From contig NZ_JARXHW010000004.1 in NCBI RefSeq assembly GCF_031127805.1, forward strand, positions 1 through 64,000: a stretch of DNA of 64,000 nt, written 5' to 3'. This DNA comes from Thalassobacterium maritimum. Lineage in GTDB: Bacteria; Verrucomicrobiota; Verrucomicrobiia; Opitutales; Coraliomargaritaceae. The notes below the pieces were generated by a model, which saw only the letters and a program-made list of their open reading frames with translations, was not told the DNA's origin and made no database searches. This document shows positions 27,104 to 36,000 of the stretch, piece after piece (the first letter of the stretch is position 1; each line of letters opens with the position of its first letter). Both the position numbers and the translations under genes were made by a program.

Positions 27104-28177
27104 ATGGCAGATACAGAACACATCCAAACAGCCCTCAAAAGCGTCAAATTCCCAGGCTTCAGCCGCGACATCGTGTCTTTTGGACTCGTGCGCAACATTG
27201 AGCAAAACGACGGAGAGGTGCAAATCGGCATCGAAATCACCACAGCCGACTCGACGATACCTGAACGAATCGCAGCCGACATCAAAAGCGCGGTCGGCGC
27301 CCTGGAAGGGATCGACGACGTTAAGGTGCGGATGGAAATTTCTCAGCCAAAGCAACAACCTTCACCAGCGGGCGCGCCCGGCAACAAGCCGAACACCAGT
27401 CAAGCCATGCAAAAGGTGAAATACGCGATCGCAGTGGCCAGTGGTAAGGGCGGCGTGGGCAAATCAACTGTCACCGTTAACCTGGCATGCGCACTACAGC
27501 GACTACTGGAAGAAGAAGGCAAATCGGGCGTCGGCATCATGGACTGCGACATTTATGGCCCCTCGATTCCACTCATGCTAGGCGCAATGGGCCGTCCAGA
27601 GCTGGAAAACGATATGATTGTGCCGATTGAAAACTTCGGCGTACGCACGATGTCGATGGGGTTCCTAGTGGACGAAGACACTCCTGTAGTCTGGCGGGGC
27701 CCAATGATCATGAAGACGATCCAGCAATTTGCTCAAAACGTAAACTGGGGCGAGCTCGAGATTTTAGTCGTGGACTTGCCACCTGGCACGGGCGACGCAC
27801 AGCTTTCATTGGTGCAAACCATCCCACTGGAAGGAGCTGTCATCGTCACCACACCACAGCCAGCGGCTTCGAACGTCGCCCGTCGCGGCGCACGCATGTT
27901 TGATAAAGTCAGCGTACCCTTGCTAGGCGTCGTGGAAAACATGAGTTACCTAGAAGCCCCGGATGGCTCACGTCAGAACCTATTTGGCGAAGGAGGCGGT
28001 AGCGAAACTGCCAACAGCCTCGAAACAGAGTTGCTGGGACAACTGCCGATCGATCCCAATATACGTATTGGCTGCGACAAGGGCATTCCCATCGTCATCA
28101 GCGACCCAGATTCAAAAGCCTCGCAGGAGTTTATGAAAATTGCACGGCAAGTTCTCGACAATCTAGTAAAGAAATAG
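27104..28177 (+). CDS. mrp: Mrp/ApbC-type iron-sulfur carrier ATPase, lacking CxxC
   Basis: A 357-residue P-loop ATPase of the Mrp/NBP35 family, which carries iron-sulfur clusters to apoproteins. An N-terminal MIP18/DUF59 domain (residues 1-85) is followed by the deviant Walker A ASGKGGVGKSTVTVNL, DCDIYGPSIP, PVVWRGPMIMKTIQQF and VDLPPGTGDAQL. In many family members a CxxC cluster-binding motif follows ENMS; here the region reads VVENMSYLEAPDGSRQN with no cysteine. Such variants exist in the family, so the protein may bind clusters differently. It stands alone in a forward-strand group with unrelated genes. Confidence 0.9.
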   Translation: MADTEHIQTALKSVKFPGFSRDIVSFGLVRNIEQNDGEVQIGIEITTADSTIPERIAADIKSAVGALEGIDDVKVRMEISQPKQQPSPAGAPGNKPNTSQAMQKVKYAIAVASGKGGVGKSTVTVNLACALQRLLEEEGKSGVGIMDCDIYGPSIPLMLGAMGRPELENDMIVPIENFGVRTMSMGFLVDEDTPVVWRGPMIMKTIQQFAQNVNWGELEILVVDLPPGTGDAQLSLVQTIPLEGAVIVTTPQPAASNVARRGARMFDKVSVPLLGVVENMSYLEAPDGSRQNLFGEGGGSETANSLETELLGQLPIDPNIRIGCDKGIPIVISDPDSKASQEFMKIARQVLDNLVKK

Positions 28178-28256
28178 AGCGCAGCCCCTTTTTTTAGCTA
28201 GCCAGCGGAGAGATTCCATGTTGATTTCAGACTTTGCCTAAGAGAGATTCTATCGA

Positions 28257-28499
28257 ATGAGCGAGGAGAAACAAGATATGCCGAATTCAGCTTCCGATAC
28301 CTGTTCTAATCATGGATTTGCACAGCGATCCACTCTTTACCAAGAGTTTCTAGCAGAGCGTGAAGAAATCCTACGTCACAAATGGCTGGAATCCGAAAAG
28401 CTGGGAAAGGACATTGGTTTCGAACGCGCCCTGCTGGACTGGATTCGCAAACATCGCCAAAACTGGCGTGGTGCGCGCAACGTAAAACTGAATAAGTAG
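28257..28499 (+). CDS. Small conserved-looking protein of unknown function
   Basis: An 80-residue soluble protein with no signal peptide. The core reads LAEREEILRHKWLESEKLG then DIGFERALLDWIRKHRQNWR. The pattern E-I-x-x-H-K-W-x-x-S-E-K-x-G-x-D-x-G resembles a motif I recall from DUF4032-type proteins, but the match is short. The coding frame is supported by the clean Glu/Lys-rich helix pattern. It lies 79 bp after mrp and is followed by a strong hairpin. No function can be given. Confidence 0.6.
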   Translation: MSEEKQDMPNSASDTCSNHGFAQRSTLYQEFLAEREEILRHKWLESEKLGKDIGFERALLDWIRKHRQNWRGARNVKLNK

Positions 28500-28507
28500 T
28501 CAAATCA

Positions 28508-28546
28508 CTTTTTTTTGCCAGAGTTCATTTGCTCTGGCAAAAAAAG
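28508..28546. terminator. Strong hairpin with flanking T and A tracts
   Basis: GCCAGAG (28517-28523) and CTCTGGC (28532-28538) pair around an 8-nt loop. The T-tract (28509-28516) before and the A-tract (28539-28545) after extend the stem to about 15 bp. It is shaped like a bidirectional intrinsic terminator, although on the plus strand the distal side is A-rich rather than followed by a separate T-run. Confidence 0.6.
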
Positions 28547-28564
28547 TAACTAGCTATTGGGAGC

Positions 28565-29551
28565 ATGAAGCGAATGATCTCCCACCTACTCACACTCTTT
28601 GTACTCAGCGTGACCGTAGCCCAAGCGCATATACGCTTGGAGCGCTTTGAATATCCGTTTCCCGTCGCCAACTTTGCCTTTGAGAGCCAAGAGCAAAGCT
28701 TGGAAATGAGCTATATGGACGTCGCCCCCGAGGGCAGCTCTAATGGCACAATACTCCTGCTACATGGCAAAAACTTCTCGGGCGCATATTTTGAAGAAAC
28801 TGCCAACGCACTGCTAGAATCGGGCTATCGAGTCATCATGCCAGATCAGATAGGTTTCGGCAAATCCAGTAAGCCGAGCCATTACCAATACAGCTTCCAT
28901 CAACTGGCGCAAAATACGCATGACTTACTTCAATCACTGAATGTAGAGCACGTGCAAGTGCTCGGTCACTCAATGGGGGGTATGCTCGCGACGCGCTTCG
29001 CGCTAATGTATCCGGACATGGCGACTAGCCTTACACTACTCAATCCCATTGGACTCGAAGATTGGAAGGCAAAAGGAGTGCCTTACCAGTCAATAGACGA
29101 ATGGTATCAGTCCGAACTCAAAAAGACTCCCGAAAAGATCCGCGCCTATCAACTGGACTCCTACTACGATGGCAAATGGAAGAGTGCATACGACTCTGGC
29201 GTCGAGATGCTGACTCGCTTCATTCAAAGCAAAGAATACCCCGTTATGGCTTGGAACCAAGCACTCACCTACGACATGATTTACAACCAACCCGTGGTGT
29301 ATGAGTTCAAGCAATTAAGCCAACACACTCTCTTAATTATTGGACAGCGCGACACCACCGCACTAGGAAAGAATAAAGTCAGCGCAGAGGTGAAAGCCAC
29401 GCTCGGCAACTATCCCGAACTCGGACGCGCAGCATTGAAAGCCATCCCCAATGCCACACTGGTGGAACTCGAAGGCCTGGGGCACCTGCCACAGGTTGAA
29501 GACTTTGGCCGCTTTTTCGGTCCTTACATCGAGTTTCTGAATGCCAACTAA
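28565..29551 (+). CDS. Exported alpha/beta hydrolase
   Basis: A 328-residue hydrolase with a signal peptide (MISHLLTLFVLSVTVAQAH). The alpha/beta-hydrolase core shows the oxyanion region LLLHGKNFSG, the PDQIGFGKSS strand-loop, and the nucleophile elbow LGHSMGG (Ser about 138). The acid is probably the Asp in IIGQRDTT, and the catalytic His lies in LEGLGHLPQVE. It is similar to epoxide-hydrolase/haloperoxidase-like esterases and probably acts in the periplasm. The substrate is unknown. It starts after the hairpin at 28508-28546. Confidence 0.82.
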   Translation: MKRMISHLLTLFVLSVTVAQAHIRLERFEYPFPVANFAFESQEQSLEMSYMDVAPEGSSNGTILLLHGKNFSGAYFEETANALLESGYRVIMPDQIGFGKSSKPSHYQYSFHQLAQNTHDLLQSLNVEHVQVLGHSMGGMLATRFALMYPDMATSLTLLNPIGLEDWKAKGVPYQSIDEWYQSELKKTPEKIRAYQLDSYYDGKWKSAYDSGVEMLTRFIQSKEYPVMAWNQALTYDMIYNQPVVYEFKQLSQHTLLIIGQRDTTALGKNKVSAEVKATLGNYPELGRAALKAIPNATLVELEGLGHLPQVEDFGRFFGPYIEFLNAN

Positions 29552-29621
29552 TCAGGCGCATTGACTCTATCTGCGGATCACACGAAACTGGCCTAGATCC
29601 ATCTTCAAACCAATACCAATT

Positions 29622-30305
29622 ATGACAAAGATTAGCCGTTACCTAGATGCCGCAATACTGAAAGCCGAGTTTACTGAGTCGGACGTGCTGGAAGCAGTCA
29701 AAGCGTGCATTGAGCTCAATGCTTTTAGCGTTTGTGTGCGTCCTTGCGACATCGAGCTTGCGCAGCAACACTGCAAAGGTAGCGACACGGCAGTGTGTGT
29801 CGTGCTCGGTTTCCCACATGGCGTTCAATTGCCAGATTCCAAAGTCGATGAAGCAAAACGCTACATCGCACTCGGCGTAGACGAAATCGATATGGTCGCC
29901 AACTACGGTTGGATCCGATCCGGTAAATGGGCCGAAGTGGAAGCCGACGTCGCCGGCGTGGCGGCGCAAACTCGCGCTGCAGGCGTGCCACTCAAAGTCA
30001 TTTTCGAAACCGCCCACCTCAACACTCAGCAAATTCAACAAATGGTAGAAGTCTGCATTCGTGCGGGCGCCGACTTTGTCAAAACCTCCACCGGCTTTAA
30101 TGGCGAAGGTGCCAAAGTCGAGGATGTGCAAACCATGCTCGATACAGCAGCAGGCCGCATCAAGGTAAAACCTTCAGGAGGTATTCGCGACCAGGCCGAC
30201 GCACAACGCTTCGTCGACATGGGTGTGCACCGCCTAGGAGTCGGTTGGACCTCTTGCCAAGCAATCTGCGAAGGGTCAGCAGCGCAATCCAACAGTGGCT
30301 ACTAA
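29622..30305 (+). CDS. deoC: Deoxyribose-phosphate aldolase
   Basis: A 227-residue class I aldolase splitting 2-deoxyribose 5-phosphate into glyceraldehyde 3-phosphate and acetaldehyde during deoxynucleoside breakdown. The motifs VCVVLGFPHGVQLPDSKVDE, DEIDMVANYG, LKVIFETAHL, DFVKTSTGFNGEGA (Schiff-base Lys) and IKVKPSGGIRD (proton-shuttling Lys) are present. The downstream HHH-protein gene begins 6 bp after it, suggesting co-transcription. Confidence 0.95.
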   Translation: MTKISRYLDAAILKAEFTESDVLEAVKACIELNAFSVCVRPCDIELAQQHCKGSDTAVCVVLGFPHGVQLPDSKVDEAKRYIALGVDEIDMVANYGWIRSGKWAEVEADVAGVAAQTRAAGVPLKVIFETAHLNTQQIQQMVEVCIRAGADFVKTSTGFNGEGAKVEDVQTMLDTAAGRIKVKPSGGIRDQADAQRFVDMGVHRLGVGWTSCQAICEGSAAQSNSGY

Positions 30306-30311
30306 AACTCA

Positions 30312-30596
30312 ATGTTTCCACAGAAGAAGAAAAAGAAGGTCGATTATGAAGCGCTCAATTCAGCGCTGATGCGGATACCACGGATGGACGTGACAGTCGC
30401 ACGCAGCCTGATCGACCTTGGCATTCGCGAGATCTACGATCTACAAGGGCGCGCGCCCGAGATCCTATTCGAGGAAGCACGCAAAAAAAACGAAAATTTG
30501 CCCGAGAATCAGATTCGCTACTTCCGTATGGCGGTGTATTATGCTGAAGCAGAAACGCCCGATGTCTCCAAATTACATCCCGACGAATGGAACTAA
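30312..30596 (+). CDS. Small helix-hairpin-helix protein (Cdd1/pathogenicity-locus type)
   Basis: A 94-residue protein starting with a lysine run (MFPQKKKKKVD) followed by a helix-hairpin-helix-like region (ALMRIPRMDVTVARSLIDLGI, then IYDLQGRAPEILFEEA) and a C-terminal HPDEWN. The arrangement resembles the Cdd1 'pathogenicity locus' family, which is related to the TfoX C-terminal domain. It may bind nucleic acid. It sits 6 bp after deoC and 27 bp before the LON-domain gene. Confidence 0.7.
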   Translation: MFPQKKKKKVDYEALNSALMRIPRMDVTVARSLIDLGIREIYDLQGRAPEILFEEARKKNENLPENQIRYFRMAVYYAEAETPDVSKLHPDEWN

Positions 30597-30623
30597 GGCG
30601 GCCTGCCAGCCGACCAAGCCACT

Positions 30624-31307
30624 ATGAGTTTCCAAGAAATTGCAATTCCGCGCGAAGTGCCGCTGATGACTTTAAGTCAGTGCGTACTGTTTCCGCAGGC
30701 GATGATGCCACTCTTTATCTTTGAGCCGCGTTATCGCGAGATGCTGCAGCATGTCTTAGAAGAGGATCGTATCTTTGCAGTCGCTGCGCTGGACGAGCGC
30801 GAGGAAGATGCCGAAGTATTGGAGACCCCCTACTCGATCGCAGGCGTGGGCGTGGTGCGCGCTTGCAAGCAAAACCCCGACGGCACCTCTAACTTAATCT
30901 TACAGGGGCTGGCACGGGTCGAGCTAGAGAGCTTCGTATGCGAGGAGCCCTATCGACGAGCACGCATCCATCAGGTGCTGAGCGAAGCAGACGGCAGTGA
31001 GCAAAGTCTAGACTCCATTCAACCCACTCTACTCACACTCATGCAGACACAGATGCGGCTCGGGGCCGACATTCCGCGCGAGGTGTTGAAATTTCTATCC
31101 AGTATTAAAGAACCAGAGAATGTGCTGGACCTTGCGATCTACACGCTCTGCCCCTCAGGACGATTTAAACAAGAGCTGCTCGAAACCCGTGGCATTCTCG
31201 CCCGTTTTGAAAAATTTGAACGTGCTCTGCGCACACAAATCGAACGCCTTAAATTAGACTATCGGCTCAAAGGCGGGCTGGACGACAACAGCATCGGCAA
31301 TAATTAG
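30624..31307 (+). CDS. LON-protease N-terminal-domain protein
   Basis: A 227-residue cytoplasmic protein consisting only of the LON substrate-binding (N-terminal) domain: VLFPQAMMPLFIFEPRYREML, IAGVGVVRACKQNPDG and LILQGLARVELESF are characteristic. There is no ATPase or protease part, so it belongs to the stand-alone LON-domain proteins, whose role is not well defined. Its stop codon overlaps that of the convergent LolA-like gene. Confidence 0.85.
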   Translation: MSFQEIAIPREVPLMTLSQCVLFPQAMMPLFIFEPRYREMLQHVLEEDRIFAVAALDEREEDAEVLETPYSIAGVGVVRACKQNPDGTSNLILQGLARVELESFVCEEPYRRARIHQVLSEADGSEQSLDSIQPTLLTLMQTQMRLGADIPREVLKFLSSIKEPENVLDLAIYTLCPSGRFKQELLETRGILARFEKFERALRTQIERLKLDYRLKGGLDDNSIGNN

Positions 31308-32032
31308 TGGATCGGCTTTTCAAAATAGAAACTGAGCAAGCCAGGATTCACCTCAATCTCGTCGACTTTCGCCAATGAAAGCCTTTCGTCCCCCAAGCGG
31401 GTCTCGATTTCGTGCGCGAAAGGAAAGCCGTCGACCTCCCGGTAATCTCGGTATAGAATTTGCAATTGCAACTCACCGCTCAGATCGAACTGATCGACTC
31501 GCACTACGTGAGCAGTGATGACATCCACAAAATAGTGACAAAGACCACGTTCGCGCTGCTCGACAGCGAGCACATAGACACTGCGATCATTCAAAGTGGA
31601 ACGCTCCAGAAAACTGATCTCGTCATCGCCCTCTTCAAGCGCACGAAAAAGCGGACTATCAAAGCGGGCCAACACACGTAAATCACGCGTCTCTTCCTCA
31701 TCGAGCTCACGGATCGTGGCCTGACCTTGGCTCTCAGAGCGCAGCCAAGCCTCCTTCCCATTATACCCCGTCACCACGCGGCTCCACTCATTCGAGAGTC
31801 GATAGCGAAAAGAATAAGGGCGCTTCTTACGCATCAGAAAATCAAAGCTCTGCCCATTCTGCTCTATCGTGCCTTCGACGCTCAACGAAGATAAGGCATC
31901 TGCATCGCGAAAACCACCATAAGCCTCCGTGTAGCGCTGCAAGATTCGCTGCAAAGCATAGCTATCGCTCTGAGCAAAGCTCCAAACCGGCAAGCAGCTA
32001 AGAAGAACTACTAGTAGAGATCGTAATGGCAT
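31304..32032 (-). CDS. Exported LolA/LolB-like protein of unknown function
   Basis: A 242-residue protein; the start at MPLRSLLVVLLSCLPVWSFAQ gives a clean signal peptide (an ATG at 32044 adds four residues). The mature part begins with a helix (LQRILQRYTEAYGGF), followed by beta strands with VEGTIEQNGQSFDFLM, KKRPYSFRYRL and GYNGKEAWLRS. This layout resembles the LolA/LolB half-barrel fold that carries lipoproteins or lipids across the periplasm. The fold call is by pattern only. It is divergent from the mechanosensitive channel gene. Confidence 0.6.
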   Translation of the reverse strand: MPLRSLLVVLLSCLPVWSFAQSDSYALQRILQRYTEAYGGFRDADALSSLSVEGTIEQNGQSFDFLMRKKRPYSFRYRLSNEWSRVVTGYNGKEAWLRSESQGQATIRELDEEETRDLRVLARFDSPLFRALEEGDDEISFLERSTLNDRSVYVLAVEQRERGLCHYFVDVITAHVVRVDQFDLSGELQLQILYRDYREVDGFPFAHEIETRLGDERLSLAKVDEIEVNPGLLSFYFEKPIH

Positions 32033-32132
32033 GTAACATGTCATGCAGCCGGAATCTCCGAATGGCAAGCTATTCGCAACAATGACGAAGGAAAGATTGT
32101 CAGCCAGCAAAAGTGCATCAACAGTCTGCAGG

Positions 32133-33398
32133 ATGACTCCCGAAATCATCAGTGAATGGCTCGTAAAATTTAAAATGAACGCAGGTACTGCCGACATGCT
32201 TGGCCTGCTGGGCTCTATCATTTATCTCTTAATCTTAGCTTTGCTGGCCAATTTTGTAGCGAAACGTTTCATCGCGCACATCGTGCACCCAATCATCCGA
32301 AAGACTTCGATGACTTGGGATGACTTGCTCATCCAGCACAATGTTATCGTGCGATTTTCGCATATTGTACCTGCGGCCATCATACATTTTTTCTCCCCTG
32401 CTTTATTTGATCAATCCCCTACAGTCGCGGAGTTTTTCCAACTAATCGTCAACACCTACCTAATCGTCATCATATTGTTTGTGATTGATGGTGTCTTGAA
32501 TTTTGCGCGCTCCTTATGGGAGCGCGGCAAAATGGGGCGACGCTATCCCGCCAAGAGCTTTGTACAGGCCGCCAAACTGGTGATCAACTTAATCGGTTTC
32601 ATCTTTATCCTCTCTTCGATTTTAGATCGATCCCCGCTGGTGCTCTTCTCCGGACTCGGGGCCATCACTGCCATCCTGCTCTTAATCTTTAAAGATGCAA
32701 TTCTTGGACTAGTGGCCGGCTTTCAGCTATCGGTCAATAACATGGTAATGGTCGGCGATTGGATTGAAATGCCCGCCCGCGGGGCAGATGGCGATGTCAT
32801 CGATGTTTCACTCACAACGGTCAAAGTACAAAACTGGGACAAAACCATTACCACCATTCCGACCTACGCACTAATCTCAGATTCCTTTAAAAACTGGCGT
32901 GGCATGAGCGAAGCTGGTGGTCGCCGTATCAAACGCGCGCTTCACATTGACATGCGCACTATTCAGTTCGCCGACGAGGATTTACTGGACCGCTTCAAGC
33001 GCATTCGCCTACTGCGTCCATACTTGGAGGAGAAACTGGCAGATATTCAGAAATACAACGATGACGTGGGCGAGGAACTCTCCGAGCTGATTAACGGCCG
33101 CCGCTTGACCAATGTGGGCACCTTCCGCGCCTACTGTGTGGCCTACTTGCGCAATCATCCACAGATCCATCAGGACATGACCTTGCTGGTGCGCCAATTG
33201 ACTCCGAGCTCACAGGGGCTACCGCTGGAGATATACGTATTTACCAACGACATCGCCTGGGCACGCTACGAAGACATACAGGGTGATATATTTGACCACC
33301 TGTTGTCCGTAATGCCCGAATTTGGGCTAAGTGCCTATCAAGCACCCAGCGGCGCAGACCTCGAAAAAGCAGGTCTCTCACTCCAAAATAAGGAGTGA
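32133..33398 (+). CDS. ybdG: YbdG-type mechanosensitive channel (MscS family)
   Basis: A 421-residue inner-membrane channel that opens on membrane tension to relieve osmotic stress. Five or so N-terminal helices lead into the MscS core: GLGAITAILLLIFKDAILGLVAG, VGDWIEMPARGADGDVIDVS and TTIPTYALISDSFKNWRG. The C-terminal part RRIKRALHIDM and NVGTFRAYCVAYLRNHP is specific to the YbdG branch. The start at MTPEIISEWLV gives the length of E. coli YbdG; ATG codons at 32043 and 32082 would add up to 30 residues of unlikely sequence. Confidence 0.9.
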   Translation: MTPEIISEWLVKFKMNAGTADMLGLLGSIIYLLILALLANFVAKRFIAHIVHPIIRKTSMTWDDLLIQHNVIVRFSHIVPAAIIHFFSPALFDQSPTVAEFFQLIVNTYLIVIILFVIDGVLNFARSLWERGKMGRRYPAKSFVQAAKLVINLIGFIFILSSILDRSPLVLFSGLGAITAILLLIFKDAILGLVAGFQLSVNNMVMVGDWIEMPARGADGDVIDVSLTTVKVQNWDKTITTIPTYALISDSFKNWRGMSEAGGRRIKRALHIDMRTIQFADEDLLDRFKRIRLLRPYLEEKLADIQKYNDDVGEELSELINGRRLTNVGTFRAYCVAYLRNHPQIHQDMTLLVRQLTPSSQGLPLEIYVFTNDIAWARYEDIQGDIFDHLLSVMPEFGLSAYQAPSGADLEKAGLSLQNKE

Positions 33399-33417
33399 GC
33401 CCCGCTGCCCGCACGGC

Positions 33418-34404
33418 TTACTTCAGCCCCAATTTTTCTAGAATACGATCGAGGTCGTCATTGCCGAAATACTCGATGGTGATGCGGCCTTTCTTCGCGC
33501 TGTGCTTGAGAGCGACACGTGTATTAAAGTGCTCACCGATACGCTTCTCAAGGTCGCGAATGGCGGTTTGCTCCGCCTCGGGCAAGTGATTGCCCCCCTT
33601 TTTACCGTTCGCAGCATTGCAGTCCTTAAGACGACGCACTTGAGCTTCAGCTTCGCGCACACTCATCCCCGTCTCAATAATCCGACGCGCCAGCAACTTA
33701 CGATGCTCCTCACTCTCCAGTCCTAGCAAGACCTTCGCGTGTCCGGTCGAAATCAGACGGCGGCTCAAGAAGCCTTGAATCTCCGAACCTAAAGTCAACA
33801 ATCTCAAGGCATTCGCCACCGTGGCACGGCCTCGGCCCACGCGTTCCGCAGCGGCCTCTTGAGTCAAATCAAAATCGCGCACTAAGCTGGCGTAGCCGAG
33901 TGCCTCATCAATCGGGTTCAAATTTTCACGCTGCAAATTCTCAATCAAAGCAAGTGCGGCTGAAGAAGCATCACTGGCCTCGATGATACGTGCTGGAATG
34001 GTCTTGAGCTTTAATTGCTGGTAGGCGCGCAAACGGCGTTCCCCCGCGATCAGTTCAAACTTACCCTCTTTGGCGCGCACCACGACAGGCTGCAACAAGC
34101 CTTCCGACTGGATACTCTTAGCCAGGTCTTCGATATGATCTTCCTTAATTTCGCGACGCGGCTGATAAGGATTGGCCAAGACATCACTCACATCGATCTC
34201 ACGGTAACCGGGCGCGTTGGGGGCCAAAGTCGCCACTGGCTGCGGCTTAGACTTGGTCTTAGCCGCACTAGGGATCACCTGTTTACGGGCCGTTTTTTTG
34301 ACAGGCACAGGGCTCCCCTCGGACTTGCTCTGAGATTTAGAACTGCCGGTTCCGGTAATGAGGCCACCGAGTCCGCGGCCGAGTCTGGATTTGTTATTGG
34401 ACAT
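33418..34404 (-). CDS. parB: ParB/Spo0J chromosome partitioning protein
   Basis: A 328-residue protein. A short basic N-terminus (RLGRGLGGLITG, the ParA-stimulating peptide) and a Lys/Pro-rich linker are followed by the CTPase/parS-clamp domain: NPYQPRREI, LLQPVVVRAKEGKFELIAGERRLRA (key GERRLRA) and ALIENLQRENLNPIDEA, then an HTH (AAERVGRGRATVANALRLL) and a C-terminal dimerisation domain. It marks parS near the origin for segregation. ParA is usually just upstream; here the LysM gene is there instead, 2 bp away. I see no clear parS site in the window. Confidence 0.93.
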   Translation of the reverse strand: MSNNKSRLGRGLGGLITGTGSSKSQSKSEGSPVPVKKTARKQVIPSAAKTKSKPQPVATLAPNAPGYREIDVSDVLANPYQPRREIKEDHIEDLAKSIQSEGLLQPVVVRAKEGKFELIAGERRLRAYQQLKLKTIPARIIEASDASSAALALIENLQRENLNPIDEALGYASLVRDFDLTQEAAAERVGRGRATVANALRLLTLGSEIQGFLSRRLISTGHAKVLLGLESEEHRKLLARRIIETGMSVREAEAQVRRLKDCNAANGKKGGNHLPEAEQTAIRDLEKRIGEHFNTRVALKHSAKKGRITIEYFGNDDLDRILEKLGLK

Positions 34405-34406
34405 GT

Positions 34407-35012
34407 TTACTGAGCGATCGGAATGAAGATAGTTTCGCCAACTTTAAGGTCACGAGATGGATTCACGATCTTATTGGCGTTTTGAATGTGCTTAATGGTC
34501 GAGCCATGATCGCGGGCAATTTTACTGAGCGTATCCCCGGAACGGACGACGTAAGGCTTACCTGTCTTAGGAAAATCATCTGAGAAATGCACAGGCGCAC
34601 TCACTTGGGGCTGACTGTCTACAGCCTTGGCAATCGAATTAATCGCTGCCTGAGATTCACTGGCCAATGCACCGACCTGCCGGTTCACCTCGGTCAGGAT
34701 TTGCTGTTTTTGCGCCTCATCGGCTGCCCGGTATTCACGGCGCAGGGTTTCAATGGCTGAGGCCAGATTGGTAATTTGGGCCTCGGTATCGCGATTGGAA
34801 CTAGCAGCGGCTACTTGCGAGCGCAGACGGGCATTCTCACGATGCAGCTCTTCAATCTCAAGGCGCAAGGTTTTGAGGTTCTGAGCCAGCAGGCTCACAT
34901 CTTGATTCAGGTTGGCCACAGTCACACGTAGGTTGTCCTGCGCGAGCGCGGGAGTCACGAAGCTGCAGAAAGTACAAAGGCACATCAGCGCCAGAATGAA
35001 AGACTTGATCAT
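34407..35012 (-). CDS. Exported coiled-coil protein with LysM domain
   Basis: A 201-residue protein; the start at MIKSFILALMCLCTF gives a signal peptide ending near TPALAQ. Residues 27-140 are a long coiled coil (LNQDVSLLAQNLKTLRLEIEELHRENARL...), and the C-terminus is one LysM peptidoglycan-binding domain (VRSGDTLSKIARDHGSTIKHIQNAN...KVGETIFIPIAQ). It probably sits in the periplasm attached to the wall. It is 2 bp upstream of parB and is divergent from lgt. Confidence 0.85.
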   Translation of the reverse strand: MIKSFILALMCLCTFCSFVTPALAQDNLRVTVANLNQDVSLLAQNLKTLRLEIEELHRENARLRSQVAAASSNRDTEAQITNLASAIETLRREYRAADEAQKQQILTEVNRQVGALASESQAAINSIAKAVDSQPQVSAPVHFSDDFPKTGKPYVVRSGDTLSKIARDHGSTIKHIQNANKIVNPSRDLKVGETIFIPIAQ

Positions 35013-35094
35013 AAAAAAGACGATTTCGGCACAACTAGAAATGTCAAAGAAAAGAGTTGGTGATTGAGCGGATTCGGTATGAGAATAGGTCACC

Positions 35095-35943
35095 ATGATC
35101 GAACAAAGCCAATACTGGGTGCATGACCTGAGCCCCTTCTTGATACGTTTCCCAGAAAACCCGCTGGGGCTGGACGGCATTCGTTACTACGGGCTCGCCT
35201 ATTTACTCGGCTTTCTGGGCGCCTGGCTCTTGCTGAAACTGTACGATACGAAGGGTAAATTCACCATCGATGCAGATGCCCGCGCGACCTTAATGACTGC
35301 GATTATCATGGGGGTATTACTCGGTGGCCGAGTGGGCTACATGCTGCTTTACGATCTCAGTGCTTTCCTAGCCAATCCTCTGCTGGTGGTGCGAGTCGAT
35401 CAAGGTGGCATGGCAAGCCATGGGGGCTTTGTCGGCGTATTACTGGCACTGGTTTGGTTTGCCCGTAAGCACAAGTGTGGCTTATTGCCGCTCGGCGATG
35501 TCGTCGTCACTTTAGCACCACTGGGCCTCATGTTTGGACGCATCGCTAACTTTATCAATGGCGAGCTTTGGGGACGCGTCAGCACAGTTAGTTGGGCAGT
35601 GATCTTTCCAGACAGCCCCAAAAACTACAATGCAGTCTTGCAAAGCTATGGTCCAGAGCCGCGCCACCCCTCGCAACTCTACGAAGCAGCCCTCGAAGGT
35701 GGGCTCATGCTGGCCTACGTGCAATGGCGCTTTTGGTGCACACGTCCACCTGCAGGTCAATTGGCTGGAGAATTTCTGGTCGGCTACGGGATCGTGCGCA
35801 TCTTGGGTGAACTATTCCGCGAACCAGATGCCGCACTCATGCTGGGCCTGAGCCGCGGCCAGTTCTACTCCGTATTTATGATCCTGGCGGGCGCGTTGAC
35901 GATCTGGATCGCACATAAGCGCAGCTCCCCTCTAAAAGGCTAA
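35095..35943 (+). CDS. lgt: Prolipoprotein diacylglyceryl transferase
   Basis: A 282-residue inner-membrane enzyme that transfers diacylglycerol from phosphatidylglycerol to the lipobox cysteine of prolipoproteins, the first step of lipoprotein maturation. Seven or so membrane helices, GGMASHGGFVGVLLAL (conserved His-Gly) and the signature FGRIANFINGELWGR, then HPSQLYEAALEG, are all present. It is monocistronic by context and precedes a short tandem repeat. Confidence 0.96.
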   Translation: MIEQSQYWVHDLSPFLIRFPENPLGLDGIRYYGLAYLLGFLGAWLLLKLYDTKGKFTIDADARATLMTAIIMGVLLGGRVGYMLLYDLSAFLANPLLVVRVDQGGMASHGGFVGVLLALVWFARKHKCGLLPLGDVVVTLAPLGLMFGRIANFINGELWGRVSTVSWAVIFPDSPKNYNAVLQSYGPEPRHPSQLYEAALEGGLMLAYVQWRFWCTRPPAGQLAGEFLVGYGIVRILGELFREPDAALMLGLSRGQFYSVFMILAGALTIWIAHKRSSPLKG

Positions 35944-36000
35944 ATGCTCGACTCGCTCCGCGGCATATGGCGACAGCTTGACATATGTGCACACGCACGG

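Noticed and set aside
32043..32132. Thirty-residue extension of the YbdG-type channel
   Set aside because: The added residues have no counterpart in the family, and the shorter form matches the known length.
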